Shown here: positions 48,611 to 62,049 of the stretch, in pieces | How positions within the stretch are numbered: position 1 is the stretch's first letter | Layout: each line of letters begins with the position of its first letter | Assembly: GCF_018139145.2 (NCBI RefSeq) | Contig: NC_059471.1 | Coordinates: 210,137,494-210,201,493, forward strand | From: Gymnogyps californianus | Taxonomy: Eukaryota; Chordata; Aves; Accipitriformes; Cathartidae | Direction: 5' to 3' | DNA: 64,000 bases | Made by a program: the position numbers and the translations under genes | Notes under the pieces: model-generated | Seen by the model: only the letters and a program-made list of their open reading frames with translations | The model's database searches: none | What the model was told of the DNA's origin: nothing

Positions 48611-51600
48611 TATTATATTAGCAAAGGAGCTATTATGTATAATCTGACTTTAATTATATTTAAATAGGAAATCAGAAGAAATATTATTACTATTCTTAAT
48701 GAGTTTCTCAATATTAGTACAAAGGACTGGCAGAGTCACTAGCTTTAAGATGGAGAAAATCATGGTTTGTCAGTGATGCGAGTAAAGTGGATATAATGAT
48801 AACATTTTTTTCTCTCATGCTGAAGCAGTTTTTCATGTTGGAGGCAACATAGTTAGTACAGGCGATGCCAGAGAGCATCTCTGGATTCCCCGTGCTCTCA
48901 CAGAAACCTTCAATGAAAATTTCTGACTTTCTATTAGTGACCAGAGAATCTACAGAAAATTATGGCTTCTACTAGACATTGTTCTGCAATGAAGCACCAT
49001 CTTTTTCTTTCCTCTCTTTTTAAAATCCAAATCTTACAACCGTATCTCCAAACATCAACCGTATCTTCATGACTCCCCTCATGGAGCTGTTCGATTAGAA
49101 TCTGCCTTCCTTTGTCTACAGGCTATTTTTATTTTATGCATATAAAATCCATTAAGAAAGTAATTAGTAAAGATTTTTAAGAAGGGAATATGATTTTTGC
49201 ATGAAGATATCACATGTGCTAATTAGCTTAAGGTCAAACAAATGTAACTGAGAACTTTCTAGGTGCTTTTTTTTTTTTAAATGTGACTTGGAGTAGCAGG
49301 AAGACAAAGTAAGATTAGCAAAACTTTCTCGTTTATTATGTTCATTCTCTGCTGTTATGTAATTATATCTGAGTTAATCTTTAAGTTAATATAAGTCAGG
49401 TGATGAAGAAACTCAAAATGGAAGCACTAGCATTTCATTCTAGTAAGAATGTTTCTTGAGAGGGAAAGAAAATGGGTATTTTATTCCCTCTTAACCTCAT
49501 TTTTGAACAATTACTGACATCTTACTGAATATGAAGAAACTGAAGAATTTTATTCTTGATATTGCCTTCAATATTTGTGCTTCTAGAATGAGAAAATATT
49601 TCATATATATTCCAAAAGAAACAATTTTAATGGCTAAAGACATCACCTTGAATAAGAATTATATAGACTTATGTTTGCCAGTCTGCTACTTGAAACGCTT
49701 AAGGTAAAAAACATATTTACATGTAAAACAATCCTTCTTTTAGCAACAGTGTTGACACTGTGCAGCAAGATACATTGAAATGATTTCACATATAATAGCT
49801 GTTTTTCCACAGTTTGTATACTTTAAGAAAGCCTGTTCTTCTTTCCAATGCTAGTGAAAATGTAGTATTCCTTTCTTACTTCAACTAAACTCATGAATGA
49901 ATTTTAGGTTCACAAGTTTAGTCCCACTAACATAGTACCTTTCTAATAACGCTATTTAATCATGTTCAAGTACCAGAAGCTGCTGAAATTCTTTTTCATC
50001 TGATTCAACTTATTAATCACAGACCAAATTCTGCAGTATCTTCAAAACACTTCAGTATTTGCTTATATACAAATTCAGCCACTCACACACATCACGGAAA
50101 AAAAAAAGATTTCTAATTTTTTTTAAATGTTCTTTTTGTTCACCTTCTTCTAGAAATGGATAATTTATCTTTCCAAGTATTCATTACAGCGTGTGCAGTT
50201 CTGATTTTGTTTAGACGTCAGTCCTGCCCCTGAAGATGTGCATTAACAATCTTAAGTTTTCAGATGCCCTTCTCCCTCTCTTAATAGCTGAGAAATTTCC
50301 AGGTTGGTAATTTATTTTACCCATTATTGAGTTATACAATGTTATGGCTAAGATGTGAAGGAACTGGATTCAGTAACATCAGAGGTTCCTCCCACACTTA
50401 TGTTCCCATGACAATAGGTAAGAGGAACAATATGCAAAAGGTGCAATTAAGGCCTGATAAATTTTGGACTATGTCCGTATTCATTCATTAAAGTTGGCTG
50501 GAAAAAAATCCATTAAAAAAAAAAAGTTTTATCAAAATATTATGCTTTACAGGATTATGTTGATATTGTTTCTCTTTTTGTTTTACACTAAAAATTGGAG
50601 TGTCTGGCAGCGTCAATATTTCAACATGAAACGCACATATTTGATTTTTTCTTCCATTTCATTTTTTAAAGTAATTGCTTTATTTGGAAAAAAAATCAAA
50701 CTTTTCAATGTTTATCAAATTCAAATCCTTTAAACAGACATTTTCCCCAGACTTTTGTTTCATCAGTATTTTTTAAACTTTATTCCCTTTCAGAAGGATA
50801 ATAATTTTGAAACCTCAGAATTCTTTTTAAAATGAAATTTCTGTTCTCTGCCAAGCATGGGCAGTTGCTCATGCAAAATGTTCATGAGATCAGGAATTGG
50901 TATTTTTCCCATTACATATGCAGGATATTGGTGCACAGAGAAATTATCCATGTGTCAATGCAGGCAGGTGAATGCTTCTGAAGGATATGGTTGGAGTTCT
51001 TGGGAGTAGGAATTGAGAGCCTGGTGAGTAGGTCATTTAGCTTACATTTACAAAAATAATTGTAGGTAGATGTGAGATTCTCAGTTTATGTTCCAATTCT
51101 CCTGGACACACATAATCCAATCCAAATAATTGTACAAGTGTAATGCTATAATAATGTGAACTAAGATGAAGCCTATATATTAGCTTACATATTAGCTAGG
51201 CACCTGTAGCCTACTAGCAAAGAAGGCTATATATTAGCTAAGTACCATGTTTCAGTAACACCAACCCAGAGCTGCCTCAGAGAAGGGGTGGAAGAGATGG
51301 CATGTACCTGACCTGTTTCTATAGGCATATTTAATTGATCAGTCACCAGGTCTTCCGAGAAAGACCATGACCATGGCATTCTTTAGCATTCACTGAATAT
51401 TTCAGAAAAAAATATCTTCTTAAGTATATATGGCATTTAGAGGGCATTCATTTTACTGTTATGATATTTGTACATGCAGCGATCTCTTAGGAATATTTCC
51501 ATTTCTTTTGCACTCTCCAATTAAGCAGACAGCAACAAAAGGGCAAATAGCACCATTAACAGTAAAAACCCCTATTCTCTTTTTAGAATAAAACCAAAAG

Positions 51601-54600
51601 CATTTTCAAAACAAGAACCTCTCTTGTAAACGATTGGTTGGCTTCTGAACACAGTGTGCTGAGACTTCACAGGTAACAGTGGAGCTGCTCCAGGCCTCTT
51701 GCAAACAGATCTACAGTTCTTTTACATTACTTTTCTTCCTCTTCATCTTCTCTTGTGTGTGTGCATGTGACGACTGACTCCCAGTTCAACATACAACTCT
51801 GCTGCTGCTCAAAAGACGCAAATATAAGCGCAGTGAATACAGTGACCCGGCGTGCAGCACCCGTTCTCAGCAGAGAAAAATGCCTTCAATAATTAATGAG
51901 AGAAAAGGACATGGAACCACTAAATCCAGCCTGAAGTTGATTACAGAGCTGTCAGTCATCTGCAGGGCAATGTAATGAAACAGAGCAACTCAGCAGCCAG
52001 GATATGTATGAAAGTCATTTCCTATCACTTCTGCACATTTTTTAATGGGCTATAAAACTGACAATTGGATTATTGAAAGGAAAAACTGATGAAATATGTC
52101 TGTTTTGAATGGGAAAGTATCTCACTAATACAGCCCCCACACATTCTGTTCTATTTTTATCCAGACTTCAGGAAATAAGTTATTCAAATGTATTTAAATG
52201 AGATTTCTACCCCACCAATACGGTTTCATACTGCTTCATCTGTTGTGTCATGAACATAAACCAACATAGATTAAATTTATATTTAATTATTTTGTTACTC
52301 ATATATCCTTCTATCCAAGATATGTCCCTAAAGTGGCCATCTTGTGATTTTGAATCCTTATACTATTTTTCATCTGAAGCAGAATTCAAATCAGTTTGTC
52401 AAGGCCATTATTAATAAACAGGTAAGCCTAGTACCAAGCAAATTTTTGGTTTAGAGAAACAAAAAATGCTCAGTACTAACTTTTTTGTGATTGTTTCATT
52501 TTTTCTTCTAGATAATCTGACAGAAGCTTCAAATTCCTTATGAGATCTCATTGAATTAATCAAATATAATGTGATTTGCAAGCACATGATTCTAGAAGTG
52601 CAAGGTTACATGGCTCTTTTGTCCTCCCAGAGCAAATGTCCAGTGTCTATATCCTAGTAACATGCCAGAATAGGTCTGTTTTGAATTGTCATCTACCGCA
52701 TAAAGTCTTCTAAAGAACTGAGATTATTTTGGAGGATTTTGTGCGGTTCTGCTATTATTTTATTTTTTTAAGAAAGGAAAATTTACTCAGGCTCAGTCTT
52801 ACTATCTTCAAACACAGTGGGCAAAAATCTGATTCAACTTAAGTCCATAGTAATTTTATCCCTGATTTTACAGAGTTCAAGATTAGCCTGGACAAAGATT
52901 AACTACTGAGCAGAACTATAAGCTCAGAATGATACCTGTGCACCAGGTTCTTGAACTCTTTGGCAGTGCAGCTTGCCTTCTTACACTGAGGCTCTGCTAT
53001 GCTGCACAACTACTGCAACGACCTAAGGGTCAGTGGGCTACAAAGGAGTCTTATAACCAACCTCCTTTGAGTCACTGTGTGACTCCTGTCCAGTTTTGTA
53101 GGCTCAGCAAATGATTATTACAGATGATCTTTTTCTTTGGCAGTTATGGTTAACATATAAGTAAACAAAAAGTGGATAAGTAGTTCAAGTTACGTTTGTA
53201 GTGTGTATTTGTTTTGTTGGGTGTAGAAGGCAGATGTTAGTATCTCACTGAATGAAATCAGTCACCACAAGTAAGCACGTTTCCAGTTACTTTAATGGCA
53301 TGCATCTGCTTATGCTGGCAGTAAATTTGGTCCCAAGTTTCAGTTATGCACAAGCATAGGTGGCTATGGGTGCAAAACTGTGCATATAAATGGTGAGGAG
53401 CTCTGCAAGAAATGTGAATCTTAAAAACTGAAATGCTTTAAATCTAGTACTTTTAGATAAGTAACTTTTCTGAATAGTGATGTCTCGCTTAAGGTTTGCA
53501 TTCTTATTTTGCCCAAAAAGCCTGTTCTTTAAAGTTTTGCATGGTACTTTGGAAAGCATTTGCACTTGACAGTGGAAGGAAAGAAATGTGAAAGACAACA
53601 AGGATTTTGGCTTATATACTAAATATAGAATCAGGGGCTTCCAGAGCTGAAAGCATGAGCTGCAGCAGCTTGAACTAAAAAGCCAAAATTGTGTATCCAG
53701 GAGTTGTAAAAAATCACATTGTCTGTGATCAACACACCAGGAATCTGTAAAACATGCTCACCAATGGATTTCGACAGACTTAGGTGGGGAACCAGGTATA
53801 ATACAGTTGTTGAGATCAAGGTAGAAAGAGTGGATATGGAGTTCTAAACAAGATTGAATTTTGGTTGATTTTTTGGTATTCTTTTTCTGAAAATAAGAGT
53901 ACTTTTGTTGATGCCAGTACATCATAAGGGTAAAGTTTCCAGGCTGCATACTATTTCCTGATAATTAGCAATATCTGTATGTACACAAATGTTTGTGCTG
54001 CATGGCAGCAACATATCTGTTATGTGCAGCTTGATGATTTAACTGTTACTCAGGTCCATAAAGACCGAATATTAGCTTGCATCACCTGACAGATGTTCTG
54101 TGATGTGTAAGGAATTAATCGGCCATATTCTTCCACTTCTCCAGGCATAAATATCCACACCAAATAAAAAGTGAGACAGGAACTTTTTTTTTGTCAGCTT
54201 CTAAGGCCAATATTATTCAAAGATCTGAACTGAGGTACAGTGATAAGAACAGAAGGAAGGGTGACCCTTCACATCCTATACTGACTCTTTTATTGGTGTA
54301 CAGAAGTTCCTATTCACTCATCCCAAAGAAAAATTCCAAGACATTGATTTCCTTTTTGCCTTAGTATTTCTTTTTTATGAAAGCAGAGCTCTAAGAAAAC
54401 CATACTTTCTCTTTGTTTTTAAACTGCTTGTCCCCAGCATCAAAGCCTTCTAAAGAATTTTATATTGATTTCCAGCAGTCTCCCAAAGAACATCCCAGGC
54501 TATGCTTTTGATGTATTTCTGGGTTTCTTCATTTCCAGAGAGTATTTTGACTGTCTATGTTTTGCGTCATCAGTAACTCTGAACCTAGGTCCAACACTAT

Positions 54601-55274
54601 TATTTGTAATACCGGAAAAACAGCACTTTTCTGTTTACAAAATGAAACTACTTTAATTTTATTTTCCCACTGAATGTTGCATGTAATTGTCAATATATCC
54701 AATAGTAGAAGAAAATATACTGCAGACAATTTCTAGCACAGTGAAAATCTTCCTTTATCAAAGCTGTAGCATATTGAGTGATAATGAAGAAATAGGTTAA
54801 AATATCAGTTAAAATCTGATTGGTCAGAGTGGTACCAGAAAAGCAGCAGGTACATGTATGCTTTCAAATAACTTAGATCCCTGATTGCCAGATCGTGATT
54901 CCTTGATTGTCACATCTCATGTATGCTCAAGGCTTTCCTTGGGCATAAATCAACTATATTTCTCCAAGACTGCCTTGGTGCACTCCCACGAATTTATTTT
55001 TGACTTTTCAGCACCCAAAAGCAACTTCTAAACATGCTCAACAAAGAGCTCTTAAACCGTAACTCCAGCTGCCTGTTGCATGGATTATCTATGTGGACAA
55101 AGAGTGTCTCTTGCCATGTCTGAGACTCCTTATAGTCTTTACTGTCTGTGCTTCTGTGGTCTAAAATGCTACTACAGCGAACAATGAAGATATTGTGGCA
55201 TGAAACCCAGCAGCTGAGGAGGTCATATAGCTAAGCAAGCTATGACATGGAGCACATGACAAACAATGCTAAGG
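48611..55274. other. Unique AT-rich sequence
   Basis: No gene or repeat family is recognised in 6.7 kb. A T-run lies near 49269-49279. Near 51172-51250 'ctatatattagct' is repeated in a small local duplication. The part from about 51780 to 52090 is free of simple repeats and rich in motif-like words (AATAATTAATGAG, ATTGGATTATTGA), so it is a candidate conserved non-coding element by texture only. Confidence 0.45.
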
Positions 55275-55619
55275 GGAGAGGTATTGCTTTCTTCAGCTGG
55301 TTGATGGGACAATGTAGAGAAGACAAAGCCAGACCCTTCTTGGTGGTGGACAGTAAAAGGAGAAGAGGAACTTTATTATGACAGATTAAATTCCTTTTAG
55401 ATATTGGGAAAAAAGTTTTCACCAAGAGAATGGTCAAACAAAGGAAAGAGGACCCTCTTAGAGCAGGATCCTCATAGAGAGCTTCTGACCTTGGAGATAC
55501 TCTAGACTCTGCTCAGGAACCTGATCAAACTTTGAAGCTAGCCCTGATCTAAGTAGGGTTTTGGAACACATGTCCTCCTTATATCCCTTCCATATAAATT
55601 ATTCTGTGATTCTGTGATT
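55275..55619 (+). mobile_element. CR1 LINE 3' end with terminal octamers
   Basis: CR1 ORF2 C-terminal and 3' UTR sequence is visible in order: 'gaagacaaagccagaccctt' near 55319, 'gatattgggaaaaaagtttt' near 55400, 'gaccttggagatact' near 55487, and 'tcccttccatataaattatt' near 55586. It ends with two copies of the terminal octamer type, ATTCTGTG ATTCTGTG, at about 55602-55617. The intact octamers fix the orientation and the 3' boundary. Confidence 0.8.
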
Positions 55620-58600
55620 TCATATTTCCACATTTTCCCACTTCTCCCATGTTTTGTACAACATATATGTGATCCACTTTTTCGAGATCTCTACTTCAAC
55701 GATTGCAGCTCCCTCTTTGGGAGGACAGTATCATCATCTCTATTCTGTGAGGTTTTCCTTCTAAATGAACCACTCACAGGAACAGAGCCACATCACTGCA
55801 GAGGAGACAAATCAGCATTTGGTGTCCCCTCAGCTTCAAATATGAGACCTGTTGGAGAGGACAGTCTCTGTAGTGTAGCATAATGGCACTTCTCCATGAT
55901 TTAAGCCAACAGTTAGGGTATATCCTTGACATATGACTCAAGCATGTAGCCCTAGGCACTATTTATAGGGAAAAAAAAAAAATTGTAAATTCTCTCCTGG
56001 CCATGCACACTGAAAATCTGAGGGCCTTAGGACTGAAATTGCAGCATAAGAGTTAGCGTAAGGAAAATATGGAATTGGTATCCAGCAGTCTTGCGCTTTA
56101 CCCAACTATAATGGGCATGCTTAGGATTTTGCATTCCTTAGGGGCAGTAAGCGCTGCGCTTTCTGAAGAGACCACTAGTGTAGGTTTTGTCCCTCAGCTT
56201 AATAAGGCAGATGCTGGAGAGAGACTCTTTGGAAAGTGAAGCGGAAAGAGGCAGTGGGAGGGAGACAAAGCACTGTGTTGTAGTCACTGATTGTGGCAGC
56301 TAGCGAGACCCGGGGCTACAGTTTTGTGACTCTGTGGGAATAGCCAACAGCCTGTGGCTTACGAAATAGATGATGTGTCAGCTGGAGACAGCAGGGAGAG
56401 TAGAAATAAGTGACTGGGGACAGGAAGGAGACCATGGAGTAAGTCTGAAAAAGCCTCAGGGGAAAAAATGATCAGGAATGCATGTCTAAGCTTGATGGAT
56501 ATTTTATGAAGTAGAAGAAACAAAATGCTTGTCCAAATTACTTGTACATACAGCCAAATAACCTGCGCTGAGCATGCAGATTTGTGAAACAGCCTGTAAA
56601 AGCCAGATCTGAAAACACTGGTAATTTTTCAAATGTATGGATATAAGGTAGGAAAAAACCACTGGCATTTTAATCTCTGAATTAGATATTCCAAAGGCCA
56701 CAAATCTTGGAAACAGTAGTCAACTTTATACCTCAAACAAGTACTAACTCTCTAATGCTGTTACTTTCACAAAAGAAACACACGTGTAACATCAGTATGC
56801 TGGTGGCTACCAGGGGTCCAACAGGTGTGGATAAGAGCCAGAGTTATGACCCTATTCCTTCCTTTCCCTATGGTCTGTATGTTTTACTCCTAGATAAAGC
56901 CATTCCTCTTTTCTACAAGGTGTTGGGTGCAGAAGATGATCAGGTTGGTCCTGTCGCATGATATAAGAGCAATGTCCAGAAGACACTCCTGGAGGGCAGT
57001 TTTGAAAAGTTGGACTTTGAGGTTGGATCATTCCTCAGTGTAACCTTTTGGTACATCTGGAGTCAGAAATGCCAAGGTGTTACCTGGAGAAGCAACCCTC
57101 TTGAACATCACTGGATGAGAAATCTTAGCTCAGACCAAATGGTATAAGGCTTCTACAACCAGTTCTACATAGATGCATTACCTGTTTACCTACAAGGACT
57201 GGTTAGATTCTTAAAAAGCATGGTCATTTATGTCAATTTGACAGCATATATGATTGAACATTTATTCTAGTTTCTTGCTTTTGTATCAGCATTGTGACAG
57301 AAGTAGGACAGATGATACCTAATCTAGCCTCTGCTACATGGTACAAACAGGCAATGACTAGTCTTTTATGATACCTGCCAGTAAGAAAGTTAACCTGACA
57401 ATATTTTAAAGAAATTCGAAGCAGTGCAATGAGAATGAGTTGGTGCGAAATCAGTGTTTTGTGGAGTATGTCTACAGGGTTTTTGACTACCTACATGGAG
57501 GCAGGAATCTGGCTTTACTGGCTTTAAAAAGTAAGCTGAAGTTCTCTGCCCACTGTCAGGATAGATTCTGTTAAGTCTTTGTACAGTAAGCATGGGACTC
57601 CTACTATTCAATGGACACTGCTTTACTCCAAATTATTGGCACGCAGACAGTATCTGATTAGGGTCTTTTATACAGAGAAATTGCTGGAAAGTGGAGTAGA
57701 TAAAGCACAGTCCAAAAAAACAGTCCAATTAGTCCCTTGTCCCAACCCATTCTGCCACATCTTCTACAAATATACTCTAGAAAAAAAATTACTTCAGAAG
57801 CGTTAGTAGGGAAATTTTCTGGGATTTTTTCCCCCTGCACTAAAAATCCTGAATCCTTTAAAAGATAGCCCTTCACAGAGCATCTTACAAAAACTGTCAA
57901 AATATCTGTTTTTCATTTCAAATTGCTCATGTAGAAGTTTTATCTTGTTAAAAGTCAGTGGAAAAATACTTCAAAAATATAAGAAAAAGTACCTTTTATG
58001 GCAGCATTGTAACCTGCATTTTTTAAAAAAAGTGAGTTTATGAGCAATTTTTGAAGCAGTGGTAATTTTTATGCTCTGTGGGCTGGAAAAATGTTTAAGT
58101 CTTGAAAATACGATAAAAAATTCTTGATCAACTCTACTAAAAATGAATAATATTGGAAAAACAGACCCAAAGTAGAGATGTTTTTGGAGCACAACTCTGT
58201 TTATGAACTTTATGCATCTATAAACTGAAAAGTACTGACTTTGCTTGGAACTAGTCAGTAATTGCTTAGTAATGCATCTCGGTAAGGCTCCTATCCAGCA
58301 TTTAAGATGCCATGGCAACTTTCGCAACTGTGGCTATATTTCTGTGAACTTCTGTAAAAAGTTCTGATTTTTTCTTTATTTGTGTAGGAGCTTAAGAAAA
58401 ATATATATATATTGTTCCTTTTGTAAGCATTTCAGGGTGGCATTTCTTGTTTCTGTATCACTGAGTGACTGGGAGGTGGTAGGAGGGAGGTTTGTCATCA
58501 TTCCTTGTAAGGAGCAGGCATCATGCCCAAGAGCAGGTGTTATTACTGCTGTAGGATATTTTGTATAAACACCTTGTGATGTGACCTACATATTCCCACA

Positions 58601-59013
58601 GCCTCTGGTGAGAATTAACGTTCGTGTTTACAACATGACCCATTTCTCCCTGGTTTTTCAGTGCATCAAGGAGCTTGTTAACATCACCAGCTGACTATAC
58701 CATAACGAGTTGTCTCTTCTTCTCAAGCACTTATACAATGCAGTAGTGTTAACGCAGGGTGAGACAGAGTAAGCACAATGTGGAGGAATGCAAAACCTGT
58801 TAAAAAGAATAATTTTGGAACACATAAAAATAGAGCATTGAAAGAGCTGTGACAAAGGCATGTTCTGAGTTCTTTTCAAGTATCTTTCCAGCAAATTTCC
58901 CATATATTCATATAATATTATTATAATCATTATGCAATATATTAAACTTCCATTTTAATAGTTTACAATTCTATAAAAGTTCTGTTCATGCATTATGTAC
59001 AAAGACATAATAT
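55620..59013. other. Unique sequence, no gene recognised
   Basis: No repeat family or exon is recognised. An A-run lies at about 55970-55981. Frames up to 118 codons (57971-58327, minus) give no familiar product. Confidence 0.5.
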
Positions 59014-59053
59014 TCTTTTTTTTCTTTTCTTTTCTTTTTTCTTTCTTATTCTT
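59014..59053. repeat. Pyrimidine-rich TTTTC tract
   Basis: A T-rich run with regular C interruptions, TTTTC-type. Confidence 0.85.
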
Positions 59054-59873
59054 AATTGGAATGAGAGCCATGGAAGAAGTTCAGTATGAAAAGCCAGATA
59101 GGTAAAATTTTCAACTGTGGAGGGATTTAAGACGTATTTTTTAAAATGAAAGAACTGAATATATTAAAAAGCTAGGGCTGCCTCCTTACAATTTCTAGTT
59201 TGATGTATCTGTAAGGCTCTGAGACATCTGCTTGCAAAGCCCACTGAGGTAGTGTGAGTGTTATGTGAATTGTCAGGGGAGTCCTGGTGTCGTCCTAGCT
59301 CCAAGCACCCTCCCAAAGTGTTAGAGGTGTAAGCTCTCAAGAAGCCACCTCAGCTCAGGGTTTAAAGGGCTGTTATAAGCTGGAATATTTCTGTTCCCTT
59401 TTCCAGTGAGCTACAACAATTATCCCCCAAACAATTCCTTCCTGCTCTCCTTTCCAGTGATAATTCTCTGCAAGGACAGTCAAACACCTTGGGAAAATCA
59501 AACATTCAAGGATCAGAAACCCATGCATGCTTTGTAAGGCTTGAAGGGATGCTTAGCTATGAAGGTCAAAGCATGGTGAACACTTCAAAGTAAACTGCAG
59601 AGAGTTCCTGGCTGGATTTTGTTCTTTTCTTCTTTCTCTCTGCAGAAGAATATCATGTTGCCAAAGGCTTACAACAAAAAGACTGGCACTTTTATATTAC
59701 TGTAGTTGAAACAGCACTGGTTGTATCATGATGGATCACATGTACTATTTGGAGTGAATTCTTCAGACGCAACTGCTTAATTAAATTTTAAGCATTATTG
59801 ATTCAGTTTACATAGCCTCCCCACTTCTAGCACCACTGAATCTGAAGCTGCTGCACTCTGCAGCAGGGAGGGG
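59054..59873. other. Unique sequence
   Basis: Nothing is recognised between the pyrimidine tract and the purine tract. Confidence 0.5.
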
Positions 59874-59908
59874 AAAAAAAAAAAAAAAGAAAAAAAAAGA
59901 AAGAAAAT
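59874..59908. repeat. A-rich tract with G interruptions
   Basis: An A15 run, then A9, then AAAG units. It could be an old poly(A) tail, but the preceding sequence is not a recognised retroelement. Confidence 0.85.
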
Positions 59909-60344
59909 CAAGGGTTATTAAAAATGAAAGTACTTTACTGGAAGATGCAGGGAATACCTTACAGTATGCAGAGCTTATTTACTGCAAGATATGTAATACC
60001 CTCTGTTCTGCAGAACAGAAATCTAAAACAACTGAGAGAGATTTGTGGGGCAGGTTCTCACATTGTGCAAATGAGGGTAGCAGTGTCTGTGCACTCAGTG
60101 GTGCTAACGCCCTGTGGTGGGGAGGAATTGGCCTGATCTGTATAAAGGTATCTGGTCAATAGAAAGACAAAACAGCTATTAGTCGGTGACATGTATGATG
60201 GGGTTGCCAGAACAAGTAGGTTTGGGTTTTTTTTATTCTTCATTGTTCAATGCTGCTTGTCCATTGCAAGGCTTTATCTAGACTGTATGTCAGCTTTAGT
60301 GTTGGTTTAAGACAAACAGGGAGCCCGACAAGAGTAACAAGATT

Positions 60345-60700
60345 AAGCTGAATGAGCTGGGCTCAATCTGGAAAAGACAAGACTGACAAATGCAGTTAGC
60401 AGTTTTCCAATACGTATGAATTGTACTAAAAAAGACAGTGATTCATTATTTTCCACAGTCCTTGGGATAGAATAAGAAGTTTTATGGAATATGTGACAAT
60501 TTAAGTTGAATATTATAAAATAACCCTCCCAATATGTATGAAATACTGGAACAATCTGCCTAGGCAGCTTGAGGACATCCTTCACTGAAGGTTTTCAAGG
60601 ACAGCTCATATACAGGGTGTTGCATGTATTTTTGGTGCTGCTTCAGTGCAGGTGGTTGTACAAGAGGATCCCTTAAAGCCCAACATTTCTATGACTCTAG
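60345..60700 (+). mobile_element. Old CR1 LINE 3' end
   Basis: Blocks follow the CR1 C-terminal order: 'gctgggctcaatctggaaaa' near 60357, 'ttaagttgaatattataaaa' near 60501, 'actggaacaatctgcctagg' near 60545, 'ccttcactgaaggttttcaa' near 60579, and a decayed tail 'caacatttctatgactctag' near 60681. The copy is strongly diverged and gapped. Confidence 0.7.
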
Positions 60701-60916
60701 GTTTATTGTGAGCTAGTCAGGACAGGCTGTGTCTTCTGGTATGCTTGTGTGCCTGCAGATAGAAGATGTATTGTCTGGGTAGTTTAAGCTTGTAAAAGGA
60801 CTTTTTTTTCCTGATTTTCTTGTATTTCTGTGTTGAGAAACTTCCTGTACTTGATGTTTGCCTTGATAATGGCTGTAAAAATGGCCTGGAGATTTGGCAT
60901 GGAGCTTGGTTTTATT

Positions 60917-60933
60917 TATATATATATATATAT
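60917..60933. repeat. TA dinucleotide microsatellite
   Basis: An eight-unit TA run followed by GTACATG. Confidence 0.9.
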
Positions 60934-61261
60934 GTACATGATTTATGCAACTAAATAACTACAGAAAAATCCCTATAGCAATGGAGGCATTATTGTATCT
61001 GGATATTGGCTATTTTTTTAAGTATATTATCACTACATCAGTTGTTCCTTTATTACTCAAACAAAGGCTGCACCACTTATTTGGATTCTGTCTTAAAATA
61101 CTGTATGTTAGTGACTGTGGTCTTTTCTCTCCTACTTTTCCCCATAGGCACTCTCTTCTGCTAGATACACGATCTGAGCAAGACAACACTGAAAGAAAAC
61201 AAAAGTCTTTCAGGACTGCTTTCAATTGCCACTTTAGAAAAAGCAAGAATACTTCTTAGGA

Positions 61262-61296
<35 letters not shown>
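61262..61296. repeat. TAT trinucleotide microsatellite
   Basis: Eleven perfect TAT units plus TA. The array is pure and therefore likely to be length-polymorphic. Confidence 0.95.
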
Positions 61297-61297
<1 letters not shown>

Positions 61298-62049
61298 ACT
61301 GAAATATTTTGAGGGAGAAACATTTTTCAAGGCAGTTTTTCTTTTAATAGCATAAAAACTTTTCAAAAAATATGTTAATGGAGAAAAGTCTGTGTTACCA
61401 GAGCTGTGACAGTACATAATGATGCATTCATTTAAAAATATAGAACCCTATTGAAGTATAGATATTCTCAGTGGCAATGGGGGGATGTATACAGCAAGAG
61501 TAGCAATATATTTATGCAGGGGAGGGCATAGCCTCTCTGAGGAAAGGAAATTCAGACTATGTCTGTGCTGCCAGATAGCTCCAGGCTTGAGCTCACACTC
61601 TCACCCAAACCCTTAATTGCCTGTATCACTTGCAAGCGGGCAGCTTTGCCCAAAAGGGAGGCAGGCTCACACGTGCCGCACCGGTAGCGTGGCTCAAGCT
61701 ACCTCTCTCTGACTTTCAGACTGCTATTACAAGCAGTATGGAAAAAATCTTTACATCTAGAGATGGGTTTTGGAGGCAATCTCACTGGAGGTGACCTGCA
61801 GCTTGTGGCTTCAGGGCTAAATAGGAAGCAAAAAGGTTAGTATGGGTAAAATGGAAATGCATAGCCAGTGTGCATTTGAGATTCCTCTGCATTAACCTCT
61901 ACTCCCTGCAAATTTAACATCCTTTCTGCATACCTCCTATGCCATAGCAGTGGCTGTTATTTCCCACACTTTCTCCATTAGCTTTCTATAACACCACGGT
62001 TGGCAGTACACCCTATGCCTTACTCGGCCCTGGTGCTTTCTGAGCAGTA
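61297..62049. other. Unique sequence
   Basis: No gene or repeat is recognised. GC content rises from about 61560 onward. Confidence 0.5.
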